The translations under genes and the position numbers were made by a program. From positions 1 to 64,000 of the forward strand of contig JAZNDW010000022.1 of the NCBI GenBank assembly GCA_045588245.1: a stretch of 64,000 nucleotides of DNA, given 5' to 3'. The notes beneath the pieces are model-generated. The model searched no databases, was not told where the DNA came from, and worked only from the letters and a program-made list of their open reading frames with translations. This document shows, piece after piece, positions 16,610 to 25,554 of the stretch. The stretch comes from DTU064 sp045588245. Lineage in GTDB: Bacteria > Bacillota > Clostridia > Oscillospirales > CAG-272. How positions within the stretch are numbered: position 1 is the first letter of the stretch; each line of letters opens with the position of its first letter.

Positions 16610-17674
16610 GCCCACAAGCACACCGTCACGATAGAACACACAATGCTGCCCTCTCGTCGGTGCGCGTTGCGGCTCATCGAAAACGACTCGCCAGACGTCC
16701 CCTTCGGGATACACCGTTGCCGCCGCTTCGCGCGGCGTATACCGTATTTTCGCTGTGACACGGAAAGGCTCCGTCACAGATTCAAATGCAGATGTATATA
16801 CGTCCCCGATCATGACCGTGTTCGAGAACAGATCCCTCTCGTCGAGCGTGACCGTCACCGTGTTATCGACGGCGCTCTTGTCAATAACATACGCCGGCTT
16901 TCCGAGCGCGATGCCGAGGCCCTTGCGCTGTCCGCTCGTGTAACGTGCAAATCCGAGGTGTCTGCCGAGGACGTTGCCGTCGCGGTCAACGTAGTTCCCT
17001 TTTTTGTGCGCAAAACCCGCACGCTCCATGTAGGATGCATAATCTCCGTCCGGTATAAAGCATATATCCTGGCTGTCCGCCGCACCGCCTACAGCAAATC
17101 CGCGAGAGGTGACGTATTCCCGCACCTCAGGCTTCGTTTTGTCGCCAAGCGGCAAAATGAGCCGTGACAGCACCGTTTGCGGAAGCGTATAAAGCATATA
17201 GCTTTGATCTTTTTTCGCGTCCGCGGAGACCTTGAGCGTCGTTCGCCCGTTTGGCAGCCTCTCAATGCACGAATAATGCCCCGTTGCGATAAAGTCAAAT
17301 CCCATCTCATCCGCAAGCAGCAAAAGCTCGCGAAGCTTGACGGTTCTATTACAGATAACGCACGGATTTGGCGTTTTTCCGTCGGCGTAAGCGGCAACGA
17401 ACGGCTCGGTCACATTTATTGCAAACTCACGCCGCTTGTCGCGGACAATGTGACCGATACCGAGCGCGTCACAGAGCTCTCGTGCTTTATATGACGCAGT
17501 ATTTTCTTTATATGATAAAAAATCGTTTGCTTCCTCGTCCGTGCCGTGCATAAAAAACGTCACACCCGTGACGTCGTAGCCCGAATCACACAGATACAGC
17601 GCCGCTGCGGCGCTGTCTACACCGCCGCTCATCGCCAAAAGCACCGTTCTTTTGTTTTCGTTATCAGTTATCAT
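16592..17674 (-). CDS. mnmA: tRNA-specific 2-thiouridylase MnmA
   Basis: Introduces the 2-thio group at U34 of tRNA-Lys, tRNA-Glu and tRNA-Gln, 360 residues. The PP-loop ATP site LLAMSGGVDSAAAAL (about 12-26) is present. The two catalytic cysteines sit in PNPCVICNRTVK (about 103-114) and SQDICFIPDG (about 204-213). ATGHYSC and KKDQSYMLYTL are also standard. It lies 12 bases downstream of an alpha/beta hydrolase gene and probably forms an operon with it. The 3' end is duplicated downstream without affecting the reading frame. Confidence 0.96.
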   Translation of the reverse strand: MITDNENKRTVLLAMSGGVDSAAAALYLCDSGYDVTGVTFFMHGTDEEANDFLSYKENTASYKARELCDALGIGHIVRDKRREFAINVTEPFVAAYADGKTPNPCVICNRTVKLRELLLLADEMGFDFIATGHYSCIERLPNGRTTLKVSADAKKDQSYMLYTLPQTVLSRLILPLGDKTKPEVREYVTSRGFAVGGAADSQDICFIPDGDYASYMERAGFAHKKGNYVDRDGNVLGRHLGFARYTSGQRKGLGIALGKPAYVIDKSAVDNTVTVTLDERDLFSNTVMIGDVYTSAFESVTEPFRVTAKIRYTPREAAATVYPEGDVWRVVFDEPQRAPTRGQHCVFYRDGVLVGGGEIR

Positions 17675-17686
17675 AACCGTTCGTCC

Positions 17687-18640
17687 TTAAATCGATTCCA
17701 AAAAATCATATAGCTTCGCCATATAAAGCTTCGGATTTTTATAAATGCTGTACGCGTGTGGCGCTCCGTTCACGATCAAAAGCTCGCGGCGCGAGGCGCA
17801 AGCTTCATAGTTGTCGATTGTGAAGCGTGCCGGCACGTATTTGTCAGCGTCACCGTGGATAAAAAGTATCGGCACCGTCGTGTTTTTCACGGCGCGTGCC
17901 GCGTCGGCATCGTTGAATCGCCAGCCTGCGCGACGGTGACACACAAGCTCCGCCGCCGCAAGTATCGGTGTCGGCGGCAGATGATAATCGCGGCGCACGA
18001 TGTAGCGAAACTGTTCAAGCGGTGAGGTGTAACCGCAGTCGGCAACGATGCCTGATACGGTCGCCTTCACTCCGGCGAGCTCCGATGCCATCAGCACCGT
18101 CGCCGCTCCCATAGAACAGCCGAAAAGAACGATCTTATGCTCCGTCCCGTACCGTTCCGCAACGAATCGGCACCAGCCTTCAACGTCATAACGCTCAAAA
18201 ACACCGAACGAGGTCGCCTCCCCCTCGCTTTCGCCCGACGCACGCTGGTCTATCATTAAAATATTATATCCCAAAGACAAAAGCTCGCCCGAAAGATACG
18301 TAAAATCGACGTAGCCCGCGCTTTTATAGCCGTGTACGAGAATTGCGGTTTTGTTTGCCTCCGTCACCGAAAAAAGCTTCGCAGAAAGACAGAGTCCGTC
18401 TCGGCTTACGATCGACACGCGTTCGCCGTCATTCGACTTCAGATACTGCTTACGCTGTGCCGTTTCGGCGAGCATATATTCGCGGTCCGTGCCCGTGAGC
18501 GCGGCACGGAACTGCTCCTCGTATTCATTGGGCGGTGAGGCGGGACGCTTTATCGCAACCTTATAAAAATATTCGCCGACTGCATAAAATGCCGCCGCAA
18601 AAACAGGCACCGCTATCAAAATGATATATACCGCCGTCAA
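17687..18640 (-). CDS. Alpha/beta hydrolase with N-terminal membrane anchor (paralogue 1)
   Basis: 317 residues. A hydrophobic segment at about 3-23 is followed by a cytosolic or surface linker and an alpha/beta-hydrolase domain. The oxyanion HGYKSAG, IDQRASGES and the nucleophile elbow GCSMGAAT (Ser about 178) are clear. DKYVP supplies the acid and PHAYSI the histidine. The start is TTG at 18640 with AAGGAGGTGGA before it. It belongs to the serine-aminopeptidase-like or FrsA-like group; the substrate is unknown. A paralogue of the same length and architecture is at 42576-43541. Confidence 0.87.
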   Translation of the reverse strand: MTAVYIILIAVPVFAAAFYAVGEYFYKVAIKRPASPPNEYEEQFRAALTGTDREYMLAETAQRKQYLKSNDGERVSIVSRDGLCLSAKLFSVTEANKTAILVHGYKSAGYVDFTYLSGELLSLGYNILMIDQRASGESEGEATSFGVFERYDVEGWCRFVAERYGTEHKIVLFGCSMGAATVLMASELAGVKATVSGIVADCGYTSPLEQFRYIVRRDYHLPPTPILAAAELVCHRRAGWRFNDADAARAVKNTTVPILFIHGDADKYVPARFTIDNYEACASRRELLIVNGAPHAYSIYKNPKLYMAKLYDFLESI

Positions 18641-18662
18641 GCCTCCACCTCCTTTTTTGCTG

Positions 18663-18691
18663 TTTACTTTTGTGCGATAATATAGTAAAAT
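18663..18691 (+). promoter_or_regulatory. Promoter of the RHH protein gene
   Basis: TTTACT (18663-18668), 17 bases, TAAAAT (18686-18691). The start near 18698 leaves a leader of about 27 bases. Confidence 0.6.
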
Positions 18692-18724
18692 ATAAAAAAT
18701 GAATTCTGATTTTTGAGGTACACA

Positions 18725-18928
18725 ATGAAAAACGATAAAAATATGAACGTCCGACTTTCTGAAGATCTTATGCGCCGTTTATACTACATCGCGGCTGCTG
18801 AGAAGCGCACGCCGAACAACCACATCCTGCACATGCTCCGCCAGAACATCGCATATTACGAGCGCGTTCACGGCAAGATCTCTGATGCCGCGCTTAAAAC
18901 CATCGAGCTTCCGGAGGATGCCGAGTAA
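18725..18928 (+). CDS. Arc/CopG-type ribbon-helix-helix protein
   Basis: 67 residues. The N-terminal strand MNVRLSEDLMRRL and the helices AAAEKRTPNNHILHMLRQNI match Arc-like ribbon-helix-helix DNA-binding proteins such as those in Clostridia antitoxin-like or orphan regulators. The ATG at 18725 is preferred over the upstream TTG at 18713 because GAGGT lies six bases upstream of it. No toxin-like partner lies next to it: the neighbour is a convergent RNHCP gene 12 bases away. Target unknown. Confidence 0.8.
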   Translation: MKNDKNMNVRLSEDLMRRLYYIAAAEKRTPNNHILHMLRQNIAYYERVHGKISDAALKTIELPEDAE

Positions 18929-18939
18929 CTCTGTTTTAT

Positions 18940-19269
18940 TTATTCAACGCGGCTCGTCAGCTCGATCAAAAGGTCAATGTTGTCGGGCTGTACCGATGCC
19001 TCGTGAGCGGCGCGGTTGCGCCCTACAGCACCGCATTTTTCGCATTTGTGAATGATGATGTAGCCACGCTTTCTGTCAGGCTCCGCGCGGACGGGACGCA
19101 TGATGCCGCCGCATCCTGCGGCTCTGTCCCCGGGATTTATGTCAAGATGAAGCGAACAAAGGCATCGCGGACAATGGTTGCGCGACGTATATCCGAGAGG
19201 CTCAACCTCAAAACCGCAGTTCGTGCACACAAATCCCGAATCATTTTTTCTGAATCTTTTTTCATCCAT
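18940..19269 (-). CDS. RNHCP domain zinc protein
   Basis: 109 residues. FVCTNCGFEV, SRNHCPRCLCSLHLD and HKCEKCGAVGRNR give three cysteine pairs, and the RNHCP motif that names the family is present. Function is unknown; the fold looks like a zinc ribbon. The start at 19269 (MDEKRFRKND) is chosen because AGGAG lies eight bases before it; the GTG at 19278 would sit on top of the Shine-Dalgarno. The start codon of this gene lies just beyond the stop of the glycosyltransferase-CsaB gene (19275), so the two are likely co-transcribed. Confidence 0.87.
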   Translation of the reverse strand: MDEKRFRKNDSGFVCTNCGFEVEPLGYTSRNHCPRCLCSLHLDINPGDRAAGCGGIMRPVRAEPDRKRGYIIIHKCEKCGAVGRNRAAHEASVQPDNIDLLIELTSRVE

Positions 19270-19274
19270 AATAG

Positions 19275-21524
19275 TCACTCCTGCCGCGACTCGTCGCGGC
19301 TTTTTTCTTTGTTTTTCAGGGATACGGCGTGCTCAATATTGAGCATCGCCTTCTTGCGAAGCTCGTCGCGCCGTTCTATATCAACACGTGTCGACATGGC
19401 TAAGACGGCGGCATGATACAGCTCGTCCGCCGTCAGCGTTTTAACGTCAATGACGTGCCGCAGTCCTGCATATCGCATAAAGCCGCTGACCTTCGGGTCA
19501 TATCTGAGCGCCACTGTCGGCACTCCCTCCGAAACGGAATACACCGTCGCGTGCAGGCGCATTGCAATATTCAATTTTGCGCCGCCTATCAGCCCGATGA
19601 TATCTTTTATGCCGAGCTGACGTGACACCGTATACGCGCCCTCGCCTATCATCGCCGCAATACGGCAGGAAATGTCCGTGTCGGCAGTCATCTGCATCGG
19701 GACGAAAACGATACTGCATCTGTACCGGTCACGCAGGCGGCAGAGCACCGCCGCAACCGACGTTTCCATGTCCTCAGCACAGCGTCGCCATTCGCGGAGC
19801 GACACCGTTATATATTCGCCCTCAGGGATCCCACAGGCGCGCATCAAACGCTCGGTTTCAGCTTTCGGCTTACCTGAGAGCAGAAGCGCGGGGTCCGCGG
19901 CGAGCGTTTTCGGTGCGGTCACACCGATTGTGTTAAGTAGCTCCATTGAATCCTCGTCGCGCAGCGTTATATCATCAACGCATTCATTTATGATCTTCGC
20001 CGTCAAGGTACGGCTCCGCTGTCGGTGAAGCGGTCCGACACCGTTGCCGATCATCATAACGGGAAGCCCGTACTTTTTGGCAATGCGGATAACATAGAGA
20101 TAATAATAAAGAGATTTTACGCTCGTTTCATCCTGCAAAAGCGAACCGCCGCCCGACAGTAAAACGTGCGACTTTTTTATGACACCATAGAGCGCAAACG
20201 GACGCATTCGTCCGTACGTGTCAATGCCGTAACGGATCGCACTCCGCTTCGGATCGTGCGCCAAGACCGCGATACGCGCATCGGGTTCGGCAAGTTTCAG
20301 CTTCTCCGTCAGTGAGAGTATCACAGCATCGTCGCCGTTATTGTCAAATCCGTAATATCCTGAGAAAATATAGTCGTAATGTTTTTTGTACTCGGTCACG
20401 TCAGCGTGATCACGCAGAAGATTTTCATACACCTTGAAATAATCGCGTGCAAAGCGCTCTGCGGAAAATTCGGACATCACACGCGCCTTGATGTTATCTC
20501 CGAGTTTTTGACGCAGATCGGGCGAATCAATGAGCAGCGCAAGCTTTTCGGCAAGCTCACAGTGATCTTCGGGCTCAAACAAAAGCCCCGTTTCCCCGTC
20601 GCGCACCAGCGTCGGAATTCCTCCGACGCGTGACGCCGCAAAAGCCTTGCCGACAGCGGCGCCCTCAAGCATCGAATAGGGCAAGCCCTCCGAGCGCGAC
20701 GCGAGCGTGTTGATATCTATCAGATTGTAAAATGAATATATATCGCGCTCGTATCCGAGAAAACGGATGCTGTCCCCGTGTCCCGTTTCTTTGGCAGTTC
20801 TCTCAAGACGATCACGCTCACTGCCGTCACCTGCGATAAGAAACTCCACATTGTTATAACGGCGGAGGATCTCTCCTGCGGCTTTTATGAAAACATCGAC
20901 ACCCTTTACGGGCTCAAGACGGGCGGCAGTGCCGATATATATTTTGCCGGGGTCATACTCAAAGCCGTGACGGCGGCAATATTCCGCACGATCTACTGTA
21001 TCAGACGGAACTTTAGAAAAGTCCATGCCGTTATATACCGTGTAAACGGAATTCGGCTTAAAGCCGCGGCGTATCATCTCACAGCGGAACGTGTCGGAAA
21101 CGGTTACGTAATACGGTATTTTGCGAAGTGCGTAAATGTTAAGTCCCGTAAAGAGGATCTTTTTGACGGGCGATTCAAAATCGTACAAATAATCGCTGTG
21201 CATCGTCGTCACAACAGGAGCCGAGATCTTGTTTTTTACGAAAGACGCAACAAAATTCGCTCTTGCTCCGTGCACGTGCAGAATATCAAAACCCTCGTCG
21301 TTGATCATCCTTGCGATATCGTTCACAACGGACAGATCGAATCGGTTTTTCTGACGGAAAAGCACGTAGTCAACGCCAACGTCGGGGAGATCACGGTAAA
21401 AGGCGCCCTCAAAAAGGCACGCCACACGGATGTCTGCAAGATGGCGCAAAGACGAGTACAGCGAAAAAAGGCACGTTTTTGCGCCGCCGCTGTCGCCTCC
21501 CGATATCAGATGCAGAACCTTCAT
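19275..21524 (-). CDS. GT4 glycosyltransferase fused to CsaB-type polysaccharide pyruvyl transferase
   Basis: 749 residues in two enzyme halves. Residues 1 to ~385 form a GT-B glycosyltransferase family 4 domain: VLHLISGGDSGGAKTCLFSL, HVHGARANFVAS, and the donor site SRSEGLPYSMLEGAAVGKAF. From about 395 to 735 comes a CsaB-like pyruvyl transferase: FSGYYGFDNNGDDAVIL, LLSGGGSLLQDETS, MIGNGVGPL and NIAMRLHATVYS. CsaB adds ketal pyruvate to secondary cell-wall polymers, the ligand of SLH surface proteins. The start at 21524 has GAGAGGGA upstream; the 21-residue longer reading has none. Having polymer glycosyl transfer and pyruvylation in one chain suggests coupled action. Confidence 0.9.
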   Translation of the reverse strand: MKVLHLISGGDSGGAKTCLFSLYSSLRHLADIRVACLFEGAFYRDLPDVGVDYVLFRQKNRFDLSVVNDIARMINDEGFDILHVHGARANFVASFVKNKISAPVVTTMHSDYLYDFESPVKKILFTGLNIYALRKIPYYVTVSDTFRCEMIRRGFKPNSVYTVYNGMDFSKVPSDTVDRAEYCRRHGFEYDPGKIYIGTAARLEPVKGVDVFIKAAGEILRRYNNVEFLIAGDGSERDRLERTAKETGHGDSIRFLGYERDIYSFYNLIDINTLASRSEGLPYSMLEGAAVGKAFAASRVGGIPTLVRDGETGLLFEPEDHCELAEKLALLIDSPDLRQKLGDNIKARVMSEFSAERFARDYFKVYENLLRDHADVTEYKKHYDYIFSGYYGFDNNGDDAVILSLTEKLKLAEPDARIAVLAHDPKRSAIRYGIDTYGRMRPFALYGVIKKSHVLLSGGGSLLQDETSVKSLYYYLYVIRIAKKYGLPVMMIGNGVGPLHRQRSRTLTAKIINECVDDITLRDEDSMELLNTIGVTAPKTLAADPALLLSGKPKAETERLMRACGIPEGEYITVSLREWRRCAEDMETSVAAVLCRLRDRYRCSIVFVPMQMTADTDISCRIAAMIGEGAYTVSRQLGIKDIIGLIGGAKLNIAMRLHATVYSVSEGVPTVALRYDPKVSGFMRYAGLRHVIDVKTLTADELYHAAVLAMSTRVDIERRDELRKKAMLNIEHAVSLKNKEKSRDESRQE

Positions 21525-21759
21525 GTTTCCCTCTCTCCGCACACAGGCGTGCGCGGTCGCTCCCGTCAAAGCATTATTTTTCCGCATTGATTATATCACA
21601 CATAATAGACTCGGTCAAGGCGGCGACGGTGCGCCGTCGACAGTGCCACACATTTTTCCAATGATTTCCTCTTATATAAAGCCACAGTCACGGCAAAACT
21701 ATAACTGCATCGCAAGCGATGCACTATAATGATCGAAAGGACTCCTACACGAAGTCATT

Positions 21760-22365
21760 ATGAAACAGAACAGCAAAAAAGCCATAGTAAAGACGATCAC
21801 TTCCGTTGCAGTCTTTGCCATGACGGTAATGCTTTTGTTGCCCGCGATGTCGGTAATATCATTTGCCGCAGACCGTGACAGCAGATCGACAATGCCGGAT
21901 AACGGTTATTCCGTCGGTAACGGCACAAACGGAAACAACAATTCCTTTGCCGGCAACGGCGGCGGTGTCACAACGGATACAGGTCACTACACCGGCAACA
22001 CTACCGACAGATATAACGGCAGACGCGACGCTGCAACGGACAACAATAACGACACAACGCACAGCGGCATTTCCGACAACGACAACAGTAACGGCACAAA
22101 TAACAGCGGCGGCGTTATCGGTAACGGAAGCGACACGAACAACAGCGGCATCGTAGGCGACGTTGAAACAACAGGCGGTGCGGCAGGAACGACCGATAAC
22201 AATGGCAAGGTTACGGGCGATATCAACGGAGAAGAAGAAGGCGAGGTCCTCGGCGCCGTAGACGAAGATAACGGCGCTGTCGGCATCATTATCGCAATAT
22301 TGATTGCGGTTGCCGTCATCGTTCTCATAATCGCACTTGTGCCCAAGGGCACGTCGGGTGCGTAA
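21760..22365 (+). CDS. Secreted Asn/Gly/Thr-rich membrane-anchored protein
   Basis: 201 residues. The signal peptide (about 1-37) has a basic start, a hydrophobic core and a VISFA-AD cleavage site. Residues 38-165 are a low-complexity Asn/Gly/Asp/Thr region without predicted fold. A C-terminal transmembrane helix (about 173-193, IIIAILIAVAVIVLIIALV) is followed by a short cytosolic tail, so it is a type I anchored protein. The upstream sequence carries a TGCATCGCAAGCGATGCA hairpin and AAAGGA. I recognise no family. It could be a wall-spanning linker. The gene stands alone. Confidence 0.7.
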   Translation: MKQNSKKAIVKTITSVAVFAMTVMLLLPAMSVISFAADRDSRSTMPDNGYSVGNGTNGNNNSFAGNGGGVTTDTGHYTGNTTDRYNGRRDAATDNNNDTTHSGISDNDNSNGTNNSGGVIGNGSDTNNSGIVGDVETTGGAAGTTDNNGKVTGDINGEEEGEVLGAVDEDNGAVGIIIAILIAVAVIVLIIALVPKGTSGA

Positions 22366-22371
22366 AGTCAC

Positions 22372-22405
22372 AAAATCGGCAGAGATTTCTCTGCCGATTT
22401 TTTAT
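22372..22405 (+). terminator. Intrinsic terminator of the Asn/Gly-rich protein gene
   Basis: AAAATCGGCAGAGA/TCTCTGCCGATTTTTT stem right after the stop codon. The stem sequence matches those at 6461 and 44101. Confidence 0.9.
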
Positions 22406-22446
22406 CTATACTATATAGCATTTTTACATTATTTAAGCTTACGTTA

Positions 22447-22475
22447 TTGCAAGAATCGGGAAAAGAATATATAAT
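22447..22475 (+). promoter_or_regulatory. Sigma-A promoter of pncB
   Basis: TTGCAA (22447-22452), 17 bases, TATAAT (22470-22475), about 36 bases before the pncB start. Confidence 0.75.
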
Positions 22476-22511
22476 AATACATATATCTTGAAAAATCGGA
22501 GTGTATGATCC

Positions 22512-23960
22512 ATGAAAAACGAACGCAATCTGACAATGCTCTGTGATTTTTATGAGCTTACAATGGCAAACGGATATTTGAAATGCGGCAAAGCCGATGA
22601 AATCTCCTATTTTGACGTGTTTTTCCGTTCCGTTCCCGACGGCGGCGGCTACGCCGTTGCGGCAGGACTTGAACAGATCATAGACTACGTTAAAAATCTT
22701 CACTTTGACGAAGAGGACATTGAGTATCTTCGCGGCAAGGGCATTTTCGACGAACAGTTCCTCGATTATCTTCGCAATTTCCGTTTCACGGGCGATATGT
22801 GGGCGATGCCTGAGGGCACCGTCATCTTCCCGAATGAGCCGATCATAACCGTTCGGGCTCCCGCACCCGAGGCACAGTTCATTGAAACGTATCTGCTTCT
22901 GACGATTAATCATCAGTCCCTCGTCGCAACGAAATCTTCGCGTATCGTCCGCGCCGCCGACGGCAGAGCCATCAGCGAGTTCGGCTCGCGCCGTGCACAC
23001 AATGCCGACGCCGCCATCCTCGGCGCAAGAGCCGCCTATATCGGCGGTGTAAACGGCACAGCCTGCACCGCGACAGATGAGCTTTACGGCGTTCCCGCAA
23101 CGGGAACGATGGCTCACTCGTGGGTTCAGATGTTTGACACCGAATACGAAGCCTTCCGCACGTACTGCGAGCTTTATCCCGAATCAGCAACGCTCCTCGT
23201 TGACACCTATAACGTCCTCAAAAGCGGGATCCCGAACGCGATCCGCGCATTCCGCGAGGTTTTATTGCCGAAAGGCATAAAAAAATGTGCGATCCGTCTT
23301 GATTCGGGCGATATTACGTATCTTTCAAAAAAAGCGCGCAAAATGCTCGACGACGCGGGCTTTGATTACTGCAAAATACTCGTTTCCAACTCGCTTGACG
23401 AATATCTCATCCGCGACATGATCCGCCAGGGCGCCGCCGTTGACGCGTTCGGCGTCGGCGAACGCCTTATCACATCGAAAAGCTCGCCCGTCTTCGGCGG
23501 TGTATATAAACTCGTAGCCGTTGAAGATAAAGAAGGCAACATTATCCCGAAGATCAAGATCAGCGAAAACGTTGCAAAGATCACGATCCCTCACTTCAAA
23601 AACGTGTACCGTCTTTTCTCAAAGGAAACGGGCAAGGCGATCGCAGACCTCATCACGCTCCACGATGAAATTATCGACGACAAGCAGCCGCTTGAGATCT
23701 TCGACCCGAGCTACACCTGGAAGCGCAAAACTCTCACCGATTATTACGCACGTCCGCTTTTGAAGCAGATCTTCAAAAACGGCGAGTGCATTTACAAAAA
23801 TCCCCCCATCGAGGCGACACGCGAATATTGTCTGCTTCAGCTCCACTCCCTTTGGGATGAGGTACTCCGCTTCGAAAATCCGCACACCTATTACGTTGAC
23901 TTATCCCAGCGTCTGTGGGACGAAAGACAGAAGCTTCTCTCGAAGCATTCCGCCAACTAA
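22512..23960 (+). CDS. pncB: Nicotinate phosphoribosyltransferase
   Basis: First step of NAD salvage from nicotinate (nicotinate + PRPP + ATP to nicotinate mononucleotide), 482 residues. Family marks: LTMLCDFYELTMANGYL at the start, FDVFFRSVPDGGGYAVAAGL, SEFGSRRAHNADAAILGARAAYIGG (about 155-179, with the phosphorylatable-His region), GTMAHSWVQMF and RLDSGDITYLSKKARKMLD. DAFGVGERLITS lies near residue 315. GGAG lies ten bases before the ATG. Monocistronic, under its own promoter and followed by a terminator near 24035. Confidence 0.96.
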   Translation: MKNERNLTMLCDFYELTMANGYLKCGKADEISYFDVFFRSVPDGGGYAVAAGLEQIIDYVKNLHFDEEDIEYLRGKGIFDEQFLDYLRNFRFTGDMWAMPEGTVIFPNEPIITVRAPAPEAQFIETYLLLTINHQSLVATKSSRIVRAADGRAISEFGSRRAHNADAAILGARAAYIGGVNGTACTATDELYGVPATGTMAHSWVQMFDTEYEAFRTYCELYPESATLLVDTYNVLKSGIPNAIRAFREVLLPKGIKKCAIRLDSGDITYLSKKARKMLDDAGFDYCKILVSNSLDEYLIRDMIRQGAAVDAFGVGERLITSKSSPVFGGVYKLVAVEDKEGNIIPKIKISENVAKITIPHFKNVYRLFSKETGKAIADLITLHDEIIDDKQPLEIFDPSYTWKRKTLTDYYARPLLKQIFKNGECIYKNPPIEATREYCLLQLHSLWDEVLRFENPHTYYVDLSQRLWDERQKLLSKHSAN

Positions 23961-24033
23961 GTCATAACAGACAGCCCTTAGGGCTTGCGGAAAATGCAGT
24001 GGGGGCAGCAAAAACTGTTATATGTTTTATCTC

Positions 24034-24077
24034 GACCGCCGCCGCGCCAACCGCGACGGCGGCGCGATTTTTCTCTG
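24034..24077 (+). terminator. Intrinsic terminator of pncB
   Basis: GCCGCCGCG/CGCGACGGCGGC stem followed by GCGATTTTTCTC, about 70 bases after the pncB stop. Confidence 0.75.
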
Positions 24078-24119
24078 CATCATTATGTGAACGCAAATCG
24101 GGGAAAGCTTTGATTTTTG

Positions 24120-24148
24120 TTGATTTTCCCCCAATATTATTGTATAAT
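24120..24148 (+). promoter_or_regulatory. Sigma-A promoter of the pfkB-ruvX-flavoprotein operon
   Basis: TTGATT (24120-24125), 17 bases, TATAAT (24143-24148). Confidence 0.75.
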
Positions 24149-24183
24149 TAAACCGTATATAAAAAACGCAAGGAGAGAGGAAA

Positions 24184-25116
24184 ATGAAGCCAAGATTACT
24201 CGTTATCAGCGAAGCTAATATGGATTTTGTTCAGCGCACCGATGCTTTACCCGAAGTCGGCAAGCCCGTCCATGGAATCACCTATGACTATGTGCCCGGC
24301 GGCACGGGAGCTACATACTCCATAACAGCGACCGCTCTCGGTGCAGAAGCAATTCTTTGCGCCCGTGTCGGCAACGACACCAACGGTCAGCGTCTGCGCG
24401 CCCTCTACCGTGAAATGAGCATAGACACGCGCTTCATATTCTCGGAAAGACGTGCGGCAACGGGGCTTTCCTCCGTTGCGGTCACTCCCGATGGAGAAAA
24501 GCACGTGATCCACTTCCCGGGAGCAAACTCGTTCCTTTCATCTGTTGACGTCGAAGAGGCATATACGGCACTTCCCGACGCGGCTGTAATGAAGCTTCTT
24601 ATCCCCGAGCGCACCGCCATCTCCGCCACCGAATTTGCGGCGAAAAAGAACATACCCTTAATCGTCAGCGCCCAGGGAGCGCGTGCGGACTATCCGCTCG
24701 GCAAGCTATATCCCTGCGAGGTATTCTGCCCCAACGAAAGTGAGCTTCAGATGTACAGCGGTATCGCGCCGTCAACGACCGAAAACTGTCTGCGCGCCGT
24801 CATTCGTCTTTCGTCTATGGTTCGTGCCAAATACTACGTCGTCAAAATGGGTGAGCGCGGAGCTTTCCTATACGACGGCAAATATTATAATATCGTTCTT
24901 GCACATAACGTCCAGCGAGCCGATACGTCGGGCTCGGGCGACATTTTCACAGCCGCTCTCGCCGTAGAATATGCGAAGAGCCGAAACATCATGCGTGCCG
25001 TCAAATACGCGAACGTCGTGGCGGCGATCTCCATTTCGCGTCACGGGCTGCTTGACTCTATTCCAACCGAAGACGAGGTACAAGCCTTCATCGCCGAGCG
25101 CGGCATTGAGCTATAA
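24184..25116 (+). CDS. PfkB-family carbohydrate kinase
   Basis: Ribokinase-fold sugar or nucleoside kinase, 310 residues. The first signature is YVPGGTGATYSITATALGAEAILCARVGNDTNG (about 37-69). The second is ADTSGSGDIFTAALAVEYA (about 247-265), which keeps the catalytic Asp in GSGD but has Ser where GAGD is usual. FCPNESEL is also typical. Substrate cannot be assigned. It heads an operon with ruvX nine bases downstream and an FMN reductase-like gene overlapping that. AGGAGAGAGGAAA precedes the ATG. Confidence 0.88.
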   Translation: MKPRLLVISEANMDFVQRTDALPEVGKPVHGITYDYVPGGTGATYSITATALGAEAILCARVGNDTNGQRLRALYREMSIDTRFIFSERRAATGLSSVAVTPDGEKHVIHFPGANSFLSSVDVEEAYTALPDAAVMKLLIPERTAISATEFAAKKNIPLIVSAQGARADYPLGKLYPCEVFCPNESELQMYSGIAPSTTENCLRAVIRLSSMVRAKYYVVKMGERGAFLYDGKYYNIVLAHNVQRADTSGSGDIFTAALAVEYAKSRNIMRAVKYANVVAAISISRHGLLDSIPTEDEVQAFIAERGIEL

Positions 25117-25125
25117 CGGAGGGTT

Positions 25126-25554
25126 ATGATAAAACATAAACGTATACTCGGCGTCGATTACGGAGACGCCCGAACAGGACTTGCTTTATCCGACTTGTCA
25201 GGTTTTCTTGCGTCAGGTATCGGAACCGTTAAGGCAACGGGCATGAGAAAAACTGCGGAAGCCGTTGCCGAAGCGGCAAAAAAGAACGACGTTTGTGAGA
25301 TCGTTCTGGGGTTGCCCGTAAACATGAACGGTACGGAAGGACCTCGCGCCGAAAAAGCGCGTGCGTTTGCCGCAATGCTTGAAGAGCTGACGGGACTGCA
25401 GGTGACGCTCTTTGATGAGCGGCTGACGACCTCAGCGGCTCATCAGATCATGAATCTGACAGACACTCGCGGCAAAAACCGCAAGGGCAAAGTCGACACG
25501 CTCTCGGCGGAGATAATACTTCAGGATTATCTTGACAGTAAGAGGAGAGGTTAA
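25126..25554 (+). CDS. ruvX: Putative pre-16S rRNA nuclease / Holliday junction resolvase YqgF
   Basis: RNase H-fold nuclease, 142 residues. The motifs are LGVDYGDARTGLALSD (with the catalytic Asp), EIVLGLPVNMNGTEGPRAEKARAFA and FDERLTTSAAH (with the second acidic residue), and the closing DTLSAEIILQDYL. In E. coli YqgF completes 16S rRNA 5' processing; older annotations call it a resolvase. AACGGAGGG precedes the start. Its TAA shares one base with the ATG of the next gene. Confidence 0.94.
   Translation: MIKHKRILGVDYGDARTGLALSDLSGFLASGIGTVKATGMRKTAEAVAEAAKKNDVCEIVLGLPVNMNGTEGPRAEKARAFAAMLEELTGLQVTLFDERLTTSAAHQIMNLTDTRGKNRKGKVDTLSAEIILQDYLDSKRRG

Noticed and set aside
18725..19269. Toxin-antitoxin pair (RHH protein with the RNHCP protein)
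   Set aside because: The two genes are convergent, not an operon, and the RNHCP protein is a widespread zinc protein with no toxin features.
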